From Methylococcales bacterium (lineage in GTDB: Bacteria > Pseudomonadota > Gammaproteobacteria > Methylococcales > Methylomonadaceae), in contig JAPLRR010000026.1 in assembly GCA_026399075.1 (NCBI GenBank), positions 1 through 64,000 on the forward strand: a stretch of DNA of 64,000 nt. The letters are read 5' to 3'. A model generated the notes under the pieces. It ran no database searches and had not been told where the DNA came from. It saw nothing but the letters and a program-made list of their open reading frames with translations. Shown here in pieces: positions 1 through 9,197 of the stretch (position 1 is the stretch's first letter; every line of letters begins with the position of its first letter). A program made the translations under genes and the position numbers.

Positions 1-315
1 GTTTGGAAACTCACGACACCGTGTTACCACGATGCCGCTTCCTCATACTACCAAGGCGTACGGACAATTCCTTGGACGGGACTTTAACCCGCTAGATTTA
101 TTGCTGTTACTGCGAACGGTCAGGCCTTACAATTTACACTCATATTGCTAGAAAATAGATTAAAATGTAAAGCCTGACCCTCTGCTTCGTTTGACCCTCT
201 GCTTCGTTCCCACGCTCCATGTCACTGCCATTGCGTTAATCTTTTTTCTGAAAACACCATCAGATAATCAGCCAAGGGCGGGTAGGCTTTTTTGCCCACA
301 GGCTATTGCACTTTA

Positions 316-1152
316 TCAATTAGAGCCATTAATCGGCATAAACACCGCCGTACAGTTGTGGTTGCCAAGTTGGGGGTTAATGGCCAGCACTGTTTTAAGC
401 CCTTTGCAATCGCCGCTCCAGCCGGTAAACACGGCTCCATTGGCGGGTTTGGCTGTTAGTTTGATGGGTTTGCCCAGCGCCTTGGCAGTCGTGCACACTG
501 AACCGCAGTTAATGCCGCTAGGGGTGCTGACCACACGCCCCGGCCCCTGGATAAGAACCCGGATGTTGGCAACAGAAGGCTGGACAAGGTCTGTTTTATA
601 AACGGCCTCAACATAAATAAGGCCAGCGGCCTTAGTGATAGGCAATTCATTGTAGGAGCCAAGATTTTCAATCTGCCCTGCAACCTCCATGCCTTTGGTG
701 ACCGTGCCGAAAACCGCATAGCCTGCCGAAGTGGCGGAATAATCTAAAAATGTATTGTCAGCAAGATTGATAAAGAACTGGCTGGTCGCGGAATTTGGGT
801 CACTGGTGCGCGCCATAGCCACGGTGCCGCGAAGGTTGCTTAAGCCATTGTTGGCCTCATTGGCAATCGGGGCCAAGGTGCTTTTGAGCTTCCCGGTGAC
901 TTTATCAAATCCCCCTCCCTGTAGAACAAAGCCTTTTTTGACCCGGTGCATTAAGGTGTTGGCATAAAAACCACTATCGGCATAGGCCATAAAATTTTTT
1001 GTGCTGATGGGCGCGGCCGCATAATTAAGCTGTATGGCAATTGTGCCCAAGTTGGTTTGCAATTCCACCAAATCGGGTGAGGATGCGGAAAAAGCTGATG
1101 GCGATTGCCCGAATAAGGCTAGAGCAGTGAGTAATAAGCCACGTCTAAACAT
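316..1152 (-). CDS. Exported cyclophilin-type peptidyl-prolyl isomerase with InlB-B-repeat-like tail
   Basis: This is a periplasmic proline isomerase candidate. I start it at the ATG at 1150-1152 because GGAGG sits at 1160-1164 and the N-terminus is then a signal peptide (MFRRGLLLTALALFG...). The reading frame stays open further upstream to 1296 without such a site. The cyclophilin domain covers about residues 25-190 and shows the active-site-like stretches FYANTLMHRVKKGFVLQGG and SQFFINLADN. The last ~85 residues do not belong to cyclophilins. They carry paired cysteines (GINCGSVC and GDCKG...HNC) and the GW pattern VFTGWSG typical of divergent InlB B-repeats. The isomerase call is secure, and the tail identity is inferred from pattern. 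Confidence 0.88.
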   Translation of the reverse strand: MFRRGLLLTALALFGQSPSAFSASSPDLVELQTNLGTIAIQLNYAAAPISTKNFMAYADSGFYANTLMHRVKKGFVLQGGGFDKVTGKLKSTLAPIANEANNGLSNLRGTVAMARTSDPNSATSQFFINLADNTFLDYSATSAGYAVFGTVTKGMEVAGQIENLGSYNELPITKAAGLIYVEAVYKTDLVQPSVANIRVLIQGPGRVVSTPSGINCGSVCTTAKALGKPIKLTAKPANGAVFTGWSGDCKGLKTVLAINPQLGNHNCTAVFMPINGSN

Positions 1153-1355
1153 AAATAAACCTCCGGGAAATAACCAAGGGTGGGCAGCGCGATAAGGTGC
1201 GCTAACTATAGCATGAAGCGCAACTATCGGGTTTATGGGGAAGCTATTGTTTACAGTGATGCGCCTCTTTCGTCTGCACATTATTAGCTTCGGCAAAAGT
1301 TGGCGGAGAGCTTGCGAGGGGGCTGAATGCTTACACGCTTTTCAGTTACAAAAGC

Positions 1356-2033
1356 CTAGCAAATTTCAATTTTATAGCCCATGCCATAAACGGATGTGAT
1401 GACTTCTTTTTTACCGCTGGCATCTTGAATTTTGCGGCGCAAGTTTTTGATGTGGGTATCAATAGCGCGGTCTAGCACGTCGTGATCGTCTTCGTACAAG
1501 CAATCCATCAAGGCTGCCCGTGAATAGACTTTGCCGGGCTTGTCCAGCAACACCGCCAACACCCGGAACTCCTTAGGTGTCAGCTCCAATAAGTGGTTTT
1601 CGTAGTGCGCTTCCAGCCGTTCTTTATTTAAACTGAATCCCGCTATGCTGGGCAGTTGCGCAGAAAAGCCATTAACGCGCCGGAACAGGGCTTTGATACG
1701 CGCCACCACTTCTTTGGGGCTGTAAGGCTTGCAAATATAATCATCGGCACCGATTTCCAAGCCGTGCAAGCGGTCAGATTCGGCAATGCGGGCGGTAATC
1801 AAAAACAAGGGCACCGCCGAAAACTCGCGGATTTCACGGCATAATGCCAAACCGTCGCGGCCAGGTAACATGACATCCATTAAAATTAAGTCTGGCGCGT
1901 GTTTTTTTACCCAATCCACCACGCCCAAGCCATCTGCCAGACAATGGCTGTCAAAGCCATCATGCGCCAAATAATCCACCAATAAGGCGGCTAATTTAGG
2001 TTCGTCTTCGACAATTAAGATCGTTTTACCCAT
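1356..2033 (-). CDS. baeR: BaeR-like response regulator (OmpR family)
   Basis: This is a two-component DNA-binding response regulator. The receiver domain (residues 1-120) has the acidic pocket (VEDE near residue 9), the phospho-acceptor D53 in LILMDVMLPG and the conserved K102 in ICKPYSP. A winged-helix OmpR/PhoB domain fills the C-terminal half, ending in VYGMGYKI. The stretches CREIREFS and EIGADDYICKPYSPKEVVAR match BaeR better than other OmpR-family members. The gene lies 14 nt downstream of its cognate kinase on the same strand, so the two are co-transcribed. BaeR proteins usually respond to envelope stress and switch on efflux genes. No efflux genes are adjacent here, so the regulon is unknown. 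Confidence 0.88.
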   Translation of the reverse strand: MGKTILIVEDEPKLAALLVDYLAHDGFDSHCLADGLGVVDWVKKHAPDLILMDVMLPGRDGLALCREIREFSAVPLFLITARIAESDRLHGLEIGADDYICKPYSPKEVVARIKALFRRVNGFSAQLPSIAGFSLNKERLEAHYENHLLELTPKEFRVLAVLLDKPGKVYSRAALMDCLYEDDHDVLDRAIDTHIKNLRRKIQDASGKKEVITSVYGMGYKIEIC

Positions 2034-2047
2034 GGGCTTGTTCCTCT

Positions 2048-3532
2048 TTACATTAATCTGGCCAGTATCACCGATATACAGACACCACCCAAAGCTGATG
2101 CGGTCGCGTTGATACTGCCATTATGTGCGTCGGCGATATTACGGCAAATTGCCAAGCCTAAGCCAGCACCGCCCAATTGCCGCTGGCGCGAACGGTCGGT
2201 ACGGTGGAAGCGATCAAACAGCAAGGGCAGCTCAGCCTCTGCCACACCCGGCGCACTATCTTCGATACGGATGAGGGCTGTGCCTTGCTGTTGGCTTAAG
2301 GTCACTTGGCAACTGCCGCCCGCATCGGTGTAGCGAAAACTATTTTCCAGCAAATTGTTGATCAATTGTGCCAAGCGCATGGTGTCGCCGTTGATCATCA
2401 CTGCCGCAGGGGGATAGTTTAGGCTAAGCCGGATGTTTTTGCCGTTAAACCGGGCTTGGAAAGTCCCGATAATGTGTGTCAGCAATTGCCCCAGTTCAAG
2501 CCGCTCAAATTGATAATCCAATGCGCCCAAGTCGGATAGCGATAATTGGTATAAGTCATCAACCAAACGCGTTAGCCCCATCACTTCCTGATGCAGGGAG
2601 TTTATCCGTTCGGGTGTGGGGGTGCGGATACCATCCACCAAGGCTTCCAATTCGCCGCGCAATACGGCCAAGGGGGTGCGTAATTCATGGGAAATATCGG
2701 CTAACCATTGCTGCCGGGTGTGTTCACTGTGCGCCAAGGTGCGGCCCAAGAAATTAAAGTCTTGGGCCAAGGCAGCCAGTTCGTCATGCCCCCGGTCGGG
2801 AATTTGGGTGCTATAGCGACCTGCCGCCAACGCTTGCATGCCTTTGGTTACGCGCCGTAATGGCCGTAAAATTTGCCGCGCCATCAACACAGCCATTAAA
2901 ATCGAAAACAGCAAGGCAAAGCCCAAACGCCACAAATTGCCGTTTAGTTGCTGGTGCATGAATTCTGTCACCAGATGGTCGGTAATCAGGGTATTGGGCG
3001 TCACCAACAACAAGCCGATAGTTTGTCCTTGGCTTTGTATCGGCAAAGTTAAATCACCCTCGGACTCTTGCGGTATAAAGGGTGGGCCGTTTATCTTTTG
3101 GCCATCTTGGTCAAAAATAAATAAGCGGTCTATATCCAATAGATACGCATCCTTGTGGGGCCGATGGTGTCTAGGGGGAGGCCGATGACGGTTCCCGGGC
3201 AGGGGGCCGTCATCGGCAAAAGGTGGCTGATCGCCAAGTGAGGGTGGGGGTTGTAGCTCGGCTGCCAGTGGGTATTTGGCAACCGCAGAATGTGCCAACC
3301 ATTGAAACCAGGCACGGGGGTTGTTTTGCAGGCCGTCCCAACTGCCGTGTTGCCCGTAATAATCACCTAACTGTACGACCAGTTGCTCTAATTTTTCCTG
3401 TTCGCTGTTTTGCAAATAGGTGGCTAGCCCCTGTTTGAAGTTCAAATGCAAGGTTAACACCGTTGAACTCAGCAATAACAGCATCCCTAAAAACAGCAAC
3501 AAAAACAGTTTGGCAAATAATTTTAGTTTCAC
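2048..3532 (-). CDS. baeS: BaeS-like membrane sensor histidine kinase
   Basis: This is the partner kinase of the BaeR-like regulator. Residues 8-30 and about 202-220 form two membrane helices that frame a periplasmic sensor loop of ~170 residues. They are followed by HAMP (about 220-272), the phospho-acceptor H282 in ADISHELRTPLAV, and an ATPase domain with N, G1 (DSAPGVAEAE) and GLGLAI motifs. The kinase core is BaeS-like. The sensor loop carries a proline/histidine-rich stretch (about residues 100-128, with many P, H and R), which could bind a metal. That last point is only a guess from composition. A Shine-Dalgarno site is not obvious, and the start is the first ATG of the frame. Confidence 0.87.
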   Translation of the reverse strand: MKLKLFAKLFLLLFLGMLLLLSSTVLTLHLNFKQGLATYLQNSEQEKLEQLVVQLGDYYGQHGSWDGLQNNPRAWFQWLAHSAVAKYPLAAELQPPPSLGDQPPFADDGPLPGNRHRPPPRHHRPHKDAYLLDIDRLFIFDQDGQKINGPPFIPQESEGDLTLPIQSQGQTIGLLLVTPNTLITDHLVTEFMHQQLNGNLWRLGFALLFSILMAVLMARQILRPLRRVTKGMQALAAGRYSTQIPDRGHDELAALAQDFNFLGRTLAHSEHTRQQWLADISHELRTPLAVLRGELEALVDGIRTPTPERINSLHQEVMGLTRLVDDLYQLSLSDLGALDYQFERLELGQLLTHIIGTFQARFNGKNIRLSLNYPPAAVMINGDTMRLAQLINNLLENSFRYTDAGGSCQVTLSQQQGTALIRIEDSAPGVAEAELPLLFDRFHRTDRSRQRQLGGAGLGLAICRNIADAHNGSINATASALGGVCISVILARLM

Positions 3533-3597
3533 GGCACCAAGGCGAGGGTCAGGGCTTAAAAGGCCAATTTAACACGCCGCTTGGCATGTGGCTATGG

Positions 3598-4170
3598 TTA
3601 GCGGCGGGGCTTACCCTTACCGCTAGATTTACCAGTGGCTGCGGGTTTTGCCAGCTTCAATTTTTTAGGTGGGGCCAAGAACTCATCTTTGGAAATGACA
3701 TCATTGCTGTCTTGATCCAACATCGCAAAATGATGGATGGTGGCATTGGCACCAGGGGCTAAGGCGGTAAATTCAGCAATGCTCAGGCTGCTGCTGGCAT
3801 CCTTATCCGCCAACTTGAATACGCGGCTTGCCATGGCAGCGTGTTTATCCGTTTTAGTGCCGACAAATTCCGTTAACGATAATTCACCGCTGACATCAGT
3901 ATCCAGTTTTGCGAAATGGTCTGTGATGCGTTTGGCATCGCCTGCTTCCAACTCAACCAAGGTCAAATCACCGCTATTGTCTGTATCGAGTGCGGTAAAT
4001 TCGGTGGTGCGGGCTGCTGTCCATTCGTCCAAAGATATTTTGCCGTCACCATTGGTGTCTATGGCTGCCAAATCCATCGGCGGTTCGCCAAAGTGGGGTG
4101 GCTTTGCATAAGCGGCGCTAAGGCTTGATAAGGCTAAAATTAAACTAGAAAATAATAGTTTACGGTTCAT
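3598..4170 (-). CDS. Exported EF-hand calcium-binding protein
   Basis: A signal peptide (MNRKLLFSSLILALSSLSAAYA) precedes five EF-hand-type loops: DTNGDGKISLDE, DTDNSGDLTLVE, DTDVSGELSLTE, DKDASSSLSIAE and DQDSNDVISKDE. The first three keep the usual ligands at positions 1, 3, 5 and 12. The last two have serine or asparagine substitutions and may bind weakly. The C-terminus is basic and lysine-rich. The protein is expected in the periplasm, where it may buffer or sense calcium. It shares its strand with the baeRS pair, lying 65 nt upstream of baeS, so it could be read with it, but the link is not proven. Confidence 0.85.
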   Translation of the reverse strand: MNRKLLFSSLILALSSLSAAYAKPPHFGEPPMDLAAIDTNGDGKISLDEWTAARTTEFTALDTDNSGDLTLVELEAGDAKRITDHFAKLDTDVSGELSLTEFVGTKTDKHAAMASRVFKLADKDASSSLSIAEFTALAPGANATIHHFAMLDQDSNDVISKDEFLAPPKKLKLAKPAATGKSSGKGKPRR

Positions 4171-4494
4171 TGTGTTTACTCCAATGGGGTGGTTAAGGGT
4201 TGGTCTATCGCCTTCTTTAGGAAGGCTTGTGATAAATCTTAACTGGCGAATGTGGAGGAATTATGTGTTTTTATCGATTTTTTGTGCGGCAAAATTAAAT
4301 GCGGCGGGATGTCCTACTGCACTTAGTACCAGATTAGCCCTAAGCATCGCAATAAAAACGGGTACAACTTAGCCACACACCTAAGCAAAACTTGTCGTGG
4401 AGCAAGGAAAGTTCCATGAACCGATAATGCGCTTTACGCAAAAATTTAAAACACCGATAATGGGCTTCAGTATAAAAATTGGAGTGTCTGATCC
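4171..4494. other. Intergenic region with a 12-codon reading frame
   Basis: This divergent region separates the EF-hand gene from the PAS/GGDEF/EAL gene. It holds a very short frame at 4263-4298 on the + strand (MCFYRFFVRQN) preceded by GGAGG at 4254-4258 with ideal spacing. There is no other support for it. I see no riboswitch, repeat or clear sigma70 promoter. Confidence 0.3.
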
Positions 4495-7400
4495 GTGCCA
4501 TCCAACGACCACAATAGGGACGATTGCCTGTCAACATTTGCTGGAGCCCTAGCTGGACAGCCAGCAAAACAGGTGGCGGCGGCAGACAATATCCCATCGC
4601 CACCGATTTTGGCCGGGCTGTGTACCGTCCTCGACCAAACCGGTCTGTTTATCTATATCAAAGATACGGCGGGGCGTTACACGTATGTCAACCAAAAAGT
4701 CCAAGACCTCTTTGCCGCACCCTTAGCCGACATCCTTGGCCAAGATGACACCCGCTTTTTTGATTTGGCGGTTGCCAATGGGCTACGCCTAAATGACCGC
4801 CGCGTTATCGACAATGGCGAAACCATTGAGCAGGAAGAGCACAATGTGGTAAAGGCGACGGGCGAGACACGGATTTACTGGACAACCAAAACCCCGCTTT
4901 ATGATGGGCAAGGCCAAATCATTGGCTTATCAGGCATTTCCGCCGACATCACCGAGCGCAAGCAAATGGAAGCGGCGCTGCACCGCTCCGAGGCCCGCTT
5001 CCGCTCGTTTTATAATTCGACCAGCACGGCGATGATGCTATTGGACGAGAAGGGCTTTTTCGATTGCAACACGGCTACTTTAGGCTTATTTGGTTGCGCG
5101 AACATGGACGAATTTTGCGCCTGCCAACCCCATGATTTGTCGCCACCCATCCAACCCTGTGGCACCGATTCCAAAACTTTGGCCAATGGGCATGTCAATA
5201 CCGCAATGCGGCAAGGCAATTGCCGCTTTGAGTGGGTGCATAAACGGCTAGACACCAACGAAAACTTTATGGCTGAAGTCCAGCTTTGTGCGATCGAATT
5301 AGATGGCAGGACGATAATTCAGGCCAGTGTCTATGACATCACTGAACGTGAACAGACCAAATCCCAACTCATCAAGTCTTTATCCTTACTAAGTGCCACG
5401 CTGGATTCCACTAATGATGCCATTTTGGTGGTTGACCTAAACAATACTTGGGTTTTGCACAACCAACAATTTATTGATTTGTGGGACATACCCGAATCGA
5501 TCATCGCCGGTAATGACGACCATGCGGCACTGTTTCATGCCTTGACCCAATTAGTGGACCCGAACGCTTTTTTGGCGAAGGTGACTGAACTTTATGCGGC
5601 GCCGGAAGCCAGCTCTTTTGATATGCTTAACTTTAAAAACGGGCAAATCATAGAGCGTTATTCAATACCCCAACGCATAGACAATAAAGTTGTCGGTAGG
5701 GTGTGGAGCTTTCGTGATGTCACCGCACGCGAATTAGCCGGGCAGGCCTTGAAAAGGGAAAGCGAAAAAAACCGCGCCCTTTTGCGTAATGCCAGCGACG
5801 GTATCCATATCCTCGATTACGATGGCAATATCATTGAGGTCAGTGACTCATTCTGTGCCATGCTGGGCTATCGCTGGGAAGACATGATCGGTATGAATGT
5901 TGCCGAGTGGGATGCCCTGGCCACTGGTAGCGAGTTGATCCGCCTGGTTAGGGAGCAGTTCAAACACCCAATCCGCTCCCAGTTCGAATCTTTGCACAGG
6001 CGCAAAGACGGCAGTATTTTTGACGTGGAAATCAGTGGCTTTCCACTGGAATTGGACGGCAGGCCGGTATTGTTCAATTCTTCACGCGATATTAGCCAAC
6101 GCAAGCAAGCGGAAAAACGCTTGCTGGAGAGCGAAAATAAATACCGCTTGCTGATTGAGTCGGCTAAAGATGCGATATTTTTAGCTGATACCCGTACCGG
6201 TATTATTATTGATTGCAACCAGAGTGCAACGCAGTTAATTGGACGGCCTAAGGACGAGCTTATTGGCCTGCACCAATCAGGATTGCATCCCTCAGATACA
6301 GCCCAATTTTATAAGGAAATATTCAAAACCCATATTGAAACGGGAAGTGCGATTGCAGAAAACGTGTTTGTGGTGCACAAGGACGGCCACAGCATCCCCG
6401 TGGATATTAATGCCAATGTGATTGAATTGAACGGCAACCCAATCGTGTTTGGTGTGTTTCGTGACATTACCAGCCGCAAACAGGCGGAGACGGAGCTGCG
6501 TATTGCCGCCACCGCGTTTGAGTTACAAGAAGGCATATTAATCACCGATGCCGATAACGTCATTCTTCGGGTGAACAGGGCTTTTACCGAAATCACGGGC
6601 TATAGCGCCGAAGAAGTTATCGGCAAAAATCCACGGATACTTAAGTCATTCCGCCATGACAGTGACTATTATGCGGCAATGTGGGAAAGCATTAACACTA
6701 CGGGGGTTTGGGAAGGCGAGATTTGGAATCGGCGCAAGAATGGTGAGATCTACCCCGAAAACCAAACCATCACCGCCGTCAGGGCCCCTGATGGCAGCAT
6801 CACCAATTACGTGGCCGCTTTGTCTGACATCTCGCTGCGTAAGGCGGCGGAGGACAAAATCCACAGTTTGGCTTTTTATGATCCTCTGACGGGCTTGCCC
6901 AATCGGCGGCTGTTGCTGGACAGGCTCAGGCAGGCCTTAATCGCCTGTACCCGCAAAGACCAAATTGGCGCATTATTGTTCCTTGACTTGGATCATTTTA
7001 AAGTCATCAACGATACCTTGGGCCATGACGTTGGCGATATGCTCTTGCAACAGACCGCCCGTCGGCTGACTAATTGTGTACGGGCTGGTGACACCGTTGC
7101 CCGGCTAGGCGGGGACGAGTTTGTGGTAATGCTGGAAAACCTGGGCAAGCAGCCGATTGAAGCCGTTGCCCTAGCGGAAGCTATCGCCCAAAAAATTCTG
7201 GACACCCTCAACCAGCCCCACCAATTAGGGGTACATCACTATACCATCACCAGCAGCATCGGCCTATGTCACTTCAACCACCAAGAGCAGTTGCCGGAAA
7301 TGCTGTTAAAACATGCCGACATTGCCATGTACCAAGCCAAGAATGCAGGCAGGAACACCTTACGTTGCTTTGACCCACAAATGCAGGCCACGATTATTGC

Positions 7401-8178
7401 CCGTGCATTATTGGAAAATGACTTGCGCAGAGTTATTGATATGCAAGAACTCCAGCTCCATTACCAAGTCCAGGTTGACAGTGCGGACGAGCCAGTAGGT
7501 GCCGAGGCATTGGTGCGTTGGCATAATCCAGAACGCGGTCTGGTATCGCCTGCACACTTTATTTCACTGGCGGAAGAAACCGGACTAATCCTGCCCATCG
7601 GGCAATGGGTTTTGGAAACTGCTTGCGCCCAACTCAAAGCCTGGGAGGCAAATGAGCTAACCTGTAATCTGATGTTGTCTGTGAATGTCAGCGCCAAACA
7701 ATTTCGCCAAACAGGCTTTGTGTTACAACTGTTAGCCTTGATCAAGCGTCATGGCATTAACCCCAAACGGCTTAAGTTGGAATTGACGGAAAGCATGTTA
7801 TTACACGATATAGAGGAAACAATAAGCGCCATGAAGGTATTGGGGGAAATTGGCGTCCAGTTTTCATTGGACGATTTCGGCACAGGCTATTCGTCATTAC
7901 AATACCTCAAACGCTTGCCCTTGTTCCAGCTTAAGATAGACCAATCGTTTGTCCGTGACATCGCCTTCGATTTGCATGACCGCTCCATAGTCACCACCAT
8001 TATTGCCATGGCAAAAAGCCTGGATCTGGAGGTTATCGCCGAAGGAGTGGAGACCCAAGAACAGCGGCGCATTTTGTTGCTTAAAGGGTGCACTCATTTT
8101 CAAGGCTATTTGTTTGGTAAGCCTATGCCAATAGATGAATTTGAAAAAATGCTGGTCAAGGGGTTTTATCTTTCGTAA
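4495..8178 (+). CDS. Six-PAS diguanylate cyclase/phosphodiesterase (GGDEF-EAL)
   Basis: This is a soluble c-di-GMP turnover protein of 1227 residues with no membrane segment. Six PAS-type sensor modules occupy about residues 40-780, each closed by a linker of the DITERKQ or DISQRKQ kind. The GGDEF domain starts near residue 791 (FYDPLTGLPNRR) and has an intact RLGGDEF at about 870-876. The product-inhibition motif RAGD lies five residues before GGDEF. The EAL domain has intact GAEALVRW (about 1001) and DDFGTGYSS (about 1126), so both activities look possible. The start is a GTG at 4495 with GGAG at 4481-4484. The gene stands alone. The ligand of the PAS modules cannot be read from sequence. 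Confidence 0.9.
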   Translation: MPSNDHNRDDCLSTFAGALAGQPAKQVAAADNIPSPPILAGLCTVLDQTGLFIYIKDTAGRYTYVNQKVQDLFAAPLADILGQDDTRFFDLAVANGLRLNDRRVIDNGETIEQEEHNVVKATGETRIYWTTKTPLYDGQGQIIGLSGISADITERKQMEAALHRSEARFRSFYNSTSTAMMLLDEKGFFDCNTATLGLFGCANMDEFCACQPHDLSPPIQPCGTDSKTLANGHVNTAMRQGNCRFEWVHKRLDTNENFMAEVQLCAIELDGRTIIQASVYDITEREQTKSQLIKSLSLLSATLDSTNDAILVVDLNNTWVLHNQQFIDLWDIPESIIAGNDDHAALFHALTQLVDPNAFLAKVTELYAAPEASSFDMLNFKNGQIIERYSIPQRIDNKVVGRVWSFRDVTARELAGQALKRESEKNRALLRNASDGIHILDYDGNIIEVSDSFCAMLGYRWEDMIGMNVAEWDALATGSELIRLVREQFKHPIRSQFESLHRRKDGSIFDVEISGFPLELDGRPVLFNSSRDISQRKQAEKRLLESENKYRLLIESAKDAIFLADTRTGIIIDCNQSATQLIGRPKDELIGLHQSGLHPSDTAQFYKEIFKTHIETGSAIAENVFVVHKDGHSIPVDINANVIELNGNPIVFGVFRDITSRKQAETELRIAATAFELQEGILITDADNVILRVNRAFTEITGYSAEEVIGKNPRILKSFRHDSDYYAAMWESINTTGVWEGEIWNRRKNGEIYPENQTITAVRAPDGSITNYVAALSDISLRKAAEDKIHSLAFYDPLTGLPNRRLLLDRLRQALIACTRKDQIGALLFLDLDHFKVINDTLGHDVGDMLLQQTARRLTNCVRAGDTVARLGGDEFVVMLENLGKQPIEAVALAEAIAQKILDTLNQPHQLGVHHYTITSSIGLCHFNHQEQLPEMLLKHADIAMYQAKNAGRNTLRCFDPQMQATIIARALLENDLRRVIDMQELQLHYQVQVDSADEPVGAEALVRWHNPERGLVSPAHFISLAEETGLILPIGQWVLETACAQLKAWEANELTCNLMLSVNVSAKQFRQTGFVLQLLALIKRHGINPKRLKLELTESMLLHDIEETISAMKVLGEIGVQFSLDDFGTGYSSLQYLKRLPLFQLKIDQSFVRDIAFDLHDRSIVTTIIAMAKSLDLEVIAEGVETQEQRRILLLKGCTHFQGYLFGKPMPIDEFEKMLVKGFYLS

Positions 8179-8267
8179 GCAATTCAGCCTAAGGACGCTA
8201 TAATAAACAAATGATAGTCCACCTAGTGGGGACTGGCTATTGCGGCTTATCCGCCGATGCGTGGCAC

Positions 8268-8374
8268 TAATTTCGTAACGTCTCAGTAGTGGCCGGATAA
8301 CGACCTGCGAGGTTTATAAAACCTCGCAGGTCTGTCACTATTGCCTACAACTAATGAGAACTTACCTAATTTCC
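8268..8374. repeat. Palindromic repeat unit 1, upstream of hisE
   Basis: The core is a perfect 14-bp stem with a 3-nt loop at 8302-8332 (GACCTGCGAGGTTT, then its complement). Outside the core the sequence is also roughly symmetric over about 105 bp. CTATTGCCTACAACTAATG and the bases after it (8338-8360) match exactly, in inverted orientation, bases 8748-8770 beyond hisE. The flanking sequence around GTAACGTCTC also resembles the other copy. This looks like a small MITE or REP-type element. Confidence 0.8.
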
Positions 8375-8417
8375 CTTCAACCCCCTGATTAATGGCGACA
8401 ACGGGTAACCTAATAAA

Positions 8418-8735
8418 ATGAGTGAAGTATTACAACAACTGGCGCACATCCTAGAACAACGTAAACAAGAATCTGCCGACAAGTCTTATGTTGCCAGCCT
8501 GTATGCCAAAGGCATGGACACCATCTTAAAAAAAATCGGCGAAGAGGCGACAGAAACCGTAATAGCCGCCAAAAATGGCGACAAGCAACAAATCATCTAC
8601 GAAACCGCTGATTTGTGGTTCCATTGCATGGTGTTGCTGGCTGACCAAGGCCTAGGGCCAGACGACGTTCTGCAAGAACTGCAACGGCGTTTTGGCTTGT
8701 CAGGGCTGGATGAAAAAGCCCAGCGCAGCAAATAA
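8418..8735 (+). CDS. hisE: Phosphoribosyl-ATP pyrophosphatase
   Basis: HisE hydrolyses phosphoribosyl-ATP to phosphoribosyl-AMP, the second step of histidine synthesis. The 105-residue protein is a stand-alone HisE, not fused to HisI. It has the MazG-like metal-binding helices with [15 protein letters not shown] and [14 protein letters not shown]. The usual neighbour hisI is not next to it, but tatABC follows, an order common in gammaproteobacteria. The gene is isolated between two inverted palindromic repeats (8268-8374 and 8737-8842). The downstream one ends in a T tract and probably terminates transcription, separating hisE from tatA. No strong Shine-Dalgarno site is visible before the ATG. 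Confidence 0.93.
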   Translation: MSEVLQQLAHILEQRKQESADKSYVASLYAKGMDTILKKIGEEATETVIAAKNGDKQQIIYETADLWFHCMVLLADQGLGPDDVLQELQRRFGLSGLDEKAQRSK

Positions 8736-8736
8736 G

Positions 8737-8842
8737 CAATTTAGTCTTCTCATTAGTTGTAGGCAATAGCGGCAGACCTACGAGGTTTTATAAACCTCGT
8801 AGGTCTTTTTCCCGCGACTAGTGAGGAGTTACGCAATTTAGG
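8737..8842. repeat. Palindromic repeat unit 2, downstream of hisE
   Basis: This is the inverted partner of the element at 8268-8374. Its core (8776-8806) is again a perfect 14-bp stem with a 3-nt loop. It differs from unit 1 by G to A in one arm and the matching C to T in the other, so pairing is kept. On the + strand the stem is followed by five T residues (8807-8811), so it can act as the hisE terminator. Confidence 0.8.
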
Positions 8843-8980
8843 GATAACGTAATCTAATAATATTGCTTTATTGGATAAGGCAAGCCTCGTAGACTAGCTG
8901 CTTGGGTAAGCGCTTAGCAACGCTTTAGTTGCCTTAAAGGCAAATCAGACGATAAACAGATCAATCACCGGAGTTAAAAA

Positions 8981-9196
8981 ATGGGCATAGGCATTAAAGA
9001 ATTATTGGTTGTATTAGTGATTGCCATGGTGGTTTTTGGCACCAAAAAATTGGGCAATGTGGGCGCGGATTTAGGCAAAGCCATTAAAGGCTTTCGCTCC
9101 GCCATCAAAGACGGCGAAGCAGACAACAAAGCGCCTGAGGCTGAAGACGAGCCATTAGAAGGTGTTGTCACCTCCAAGAAAAACGAAAAGCTCTAA
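8981..9196 (+). CDS. tatA: Sec-independent translocase subunit TatA
   Basis: TatA forms the variable pore of the twin-arginine pathway, which exports folded and cofactor-loaded proteins. The 71-residue protein has the expected N-terminal membrane helix ([20 protein letters not shown]), the FG hinge and an amphipathic helix ([20 protein letters not shown]), then a charged tail. Upstream CCGGAG at 8969-8974 gives a good ribosome binding site. It is first in a tatABC operon, with tatB starting one base after its stop codon. Confidence 0.93.
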   Translation: MGIGIKELLVVLVIAMVVFGTKKLGNVGADLGKAIKGFRSAIKDGEADNKAPEAEDEPLEGVVTSKKNEKL

Positions 9197-9197
9197 T

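Noticed and set aside
1-87. Open frame at the left edge (frame 1, ending in TAA at 85-87)
   Set aside because: Only 28 codons are visible and the sequence matches nothing I know. It could be the tail of a gene cut by the window, but it is not supported enough to annotate.
9162-9197. Longer tatB start inside tatA
   Set aside because: The protein family begins at MFDIGFSELL, and the longer start would encode residues out of family.
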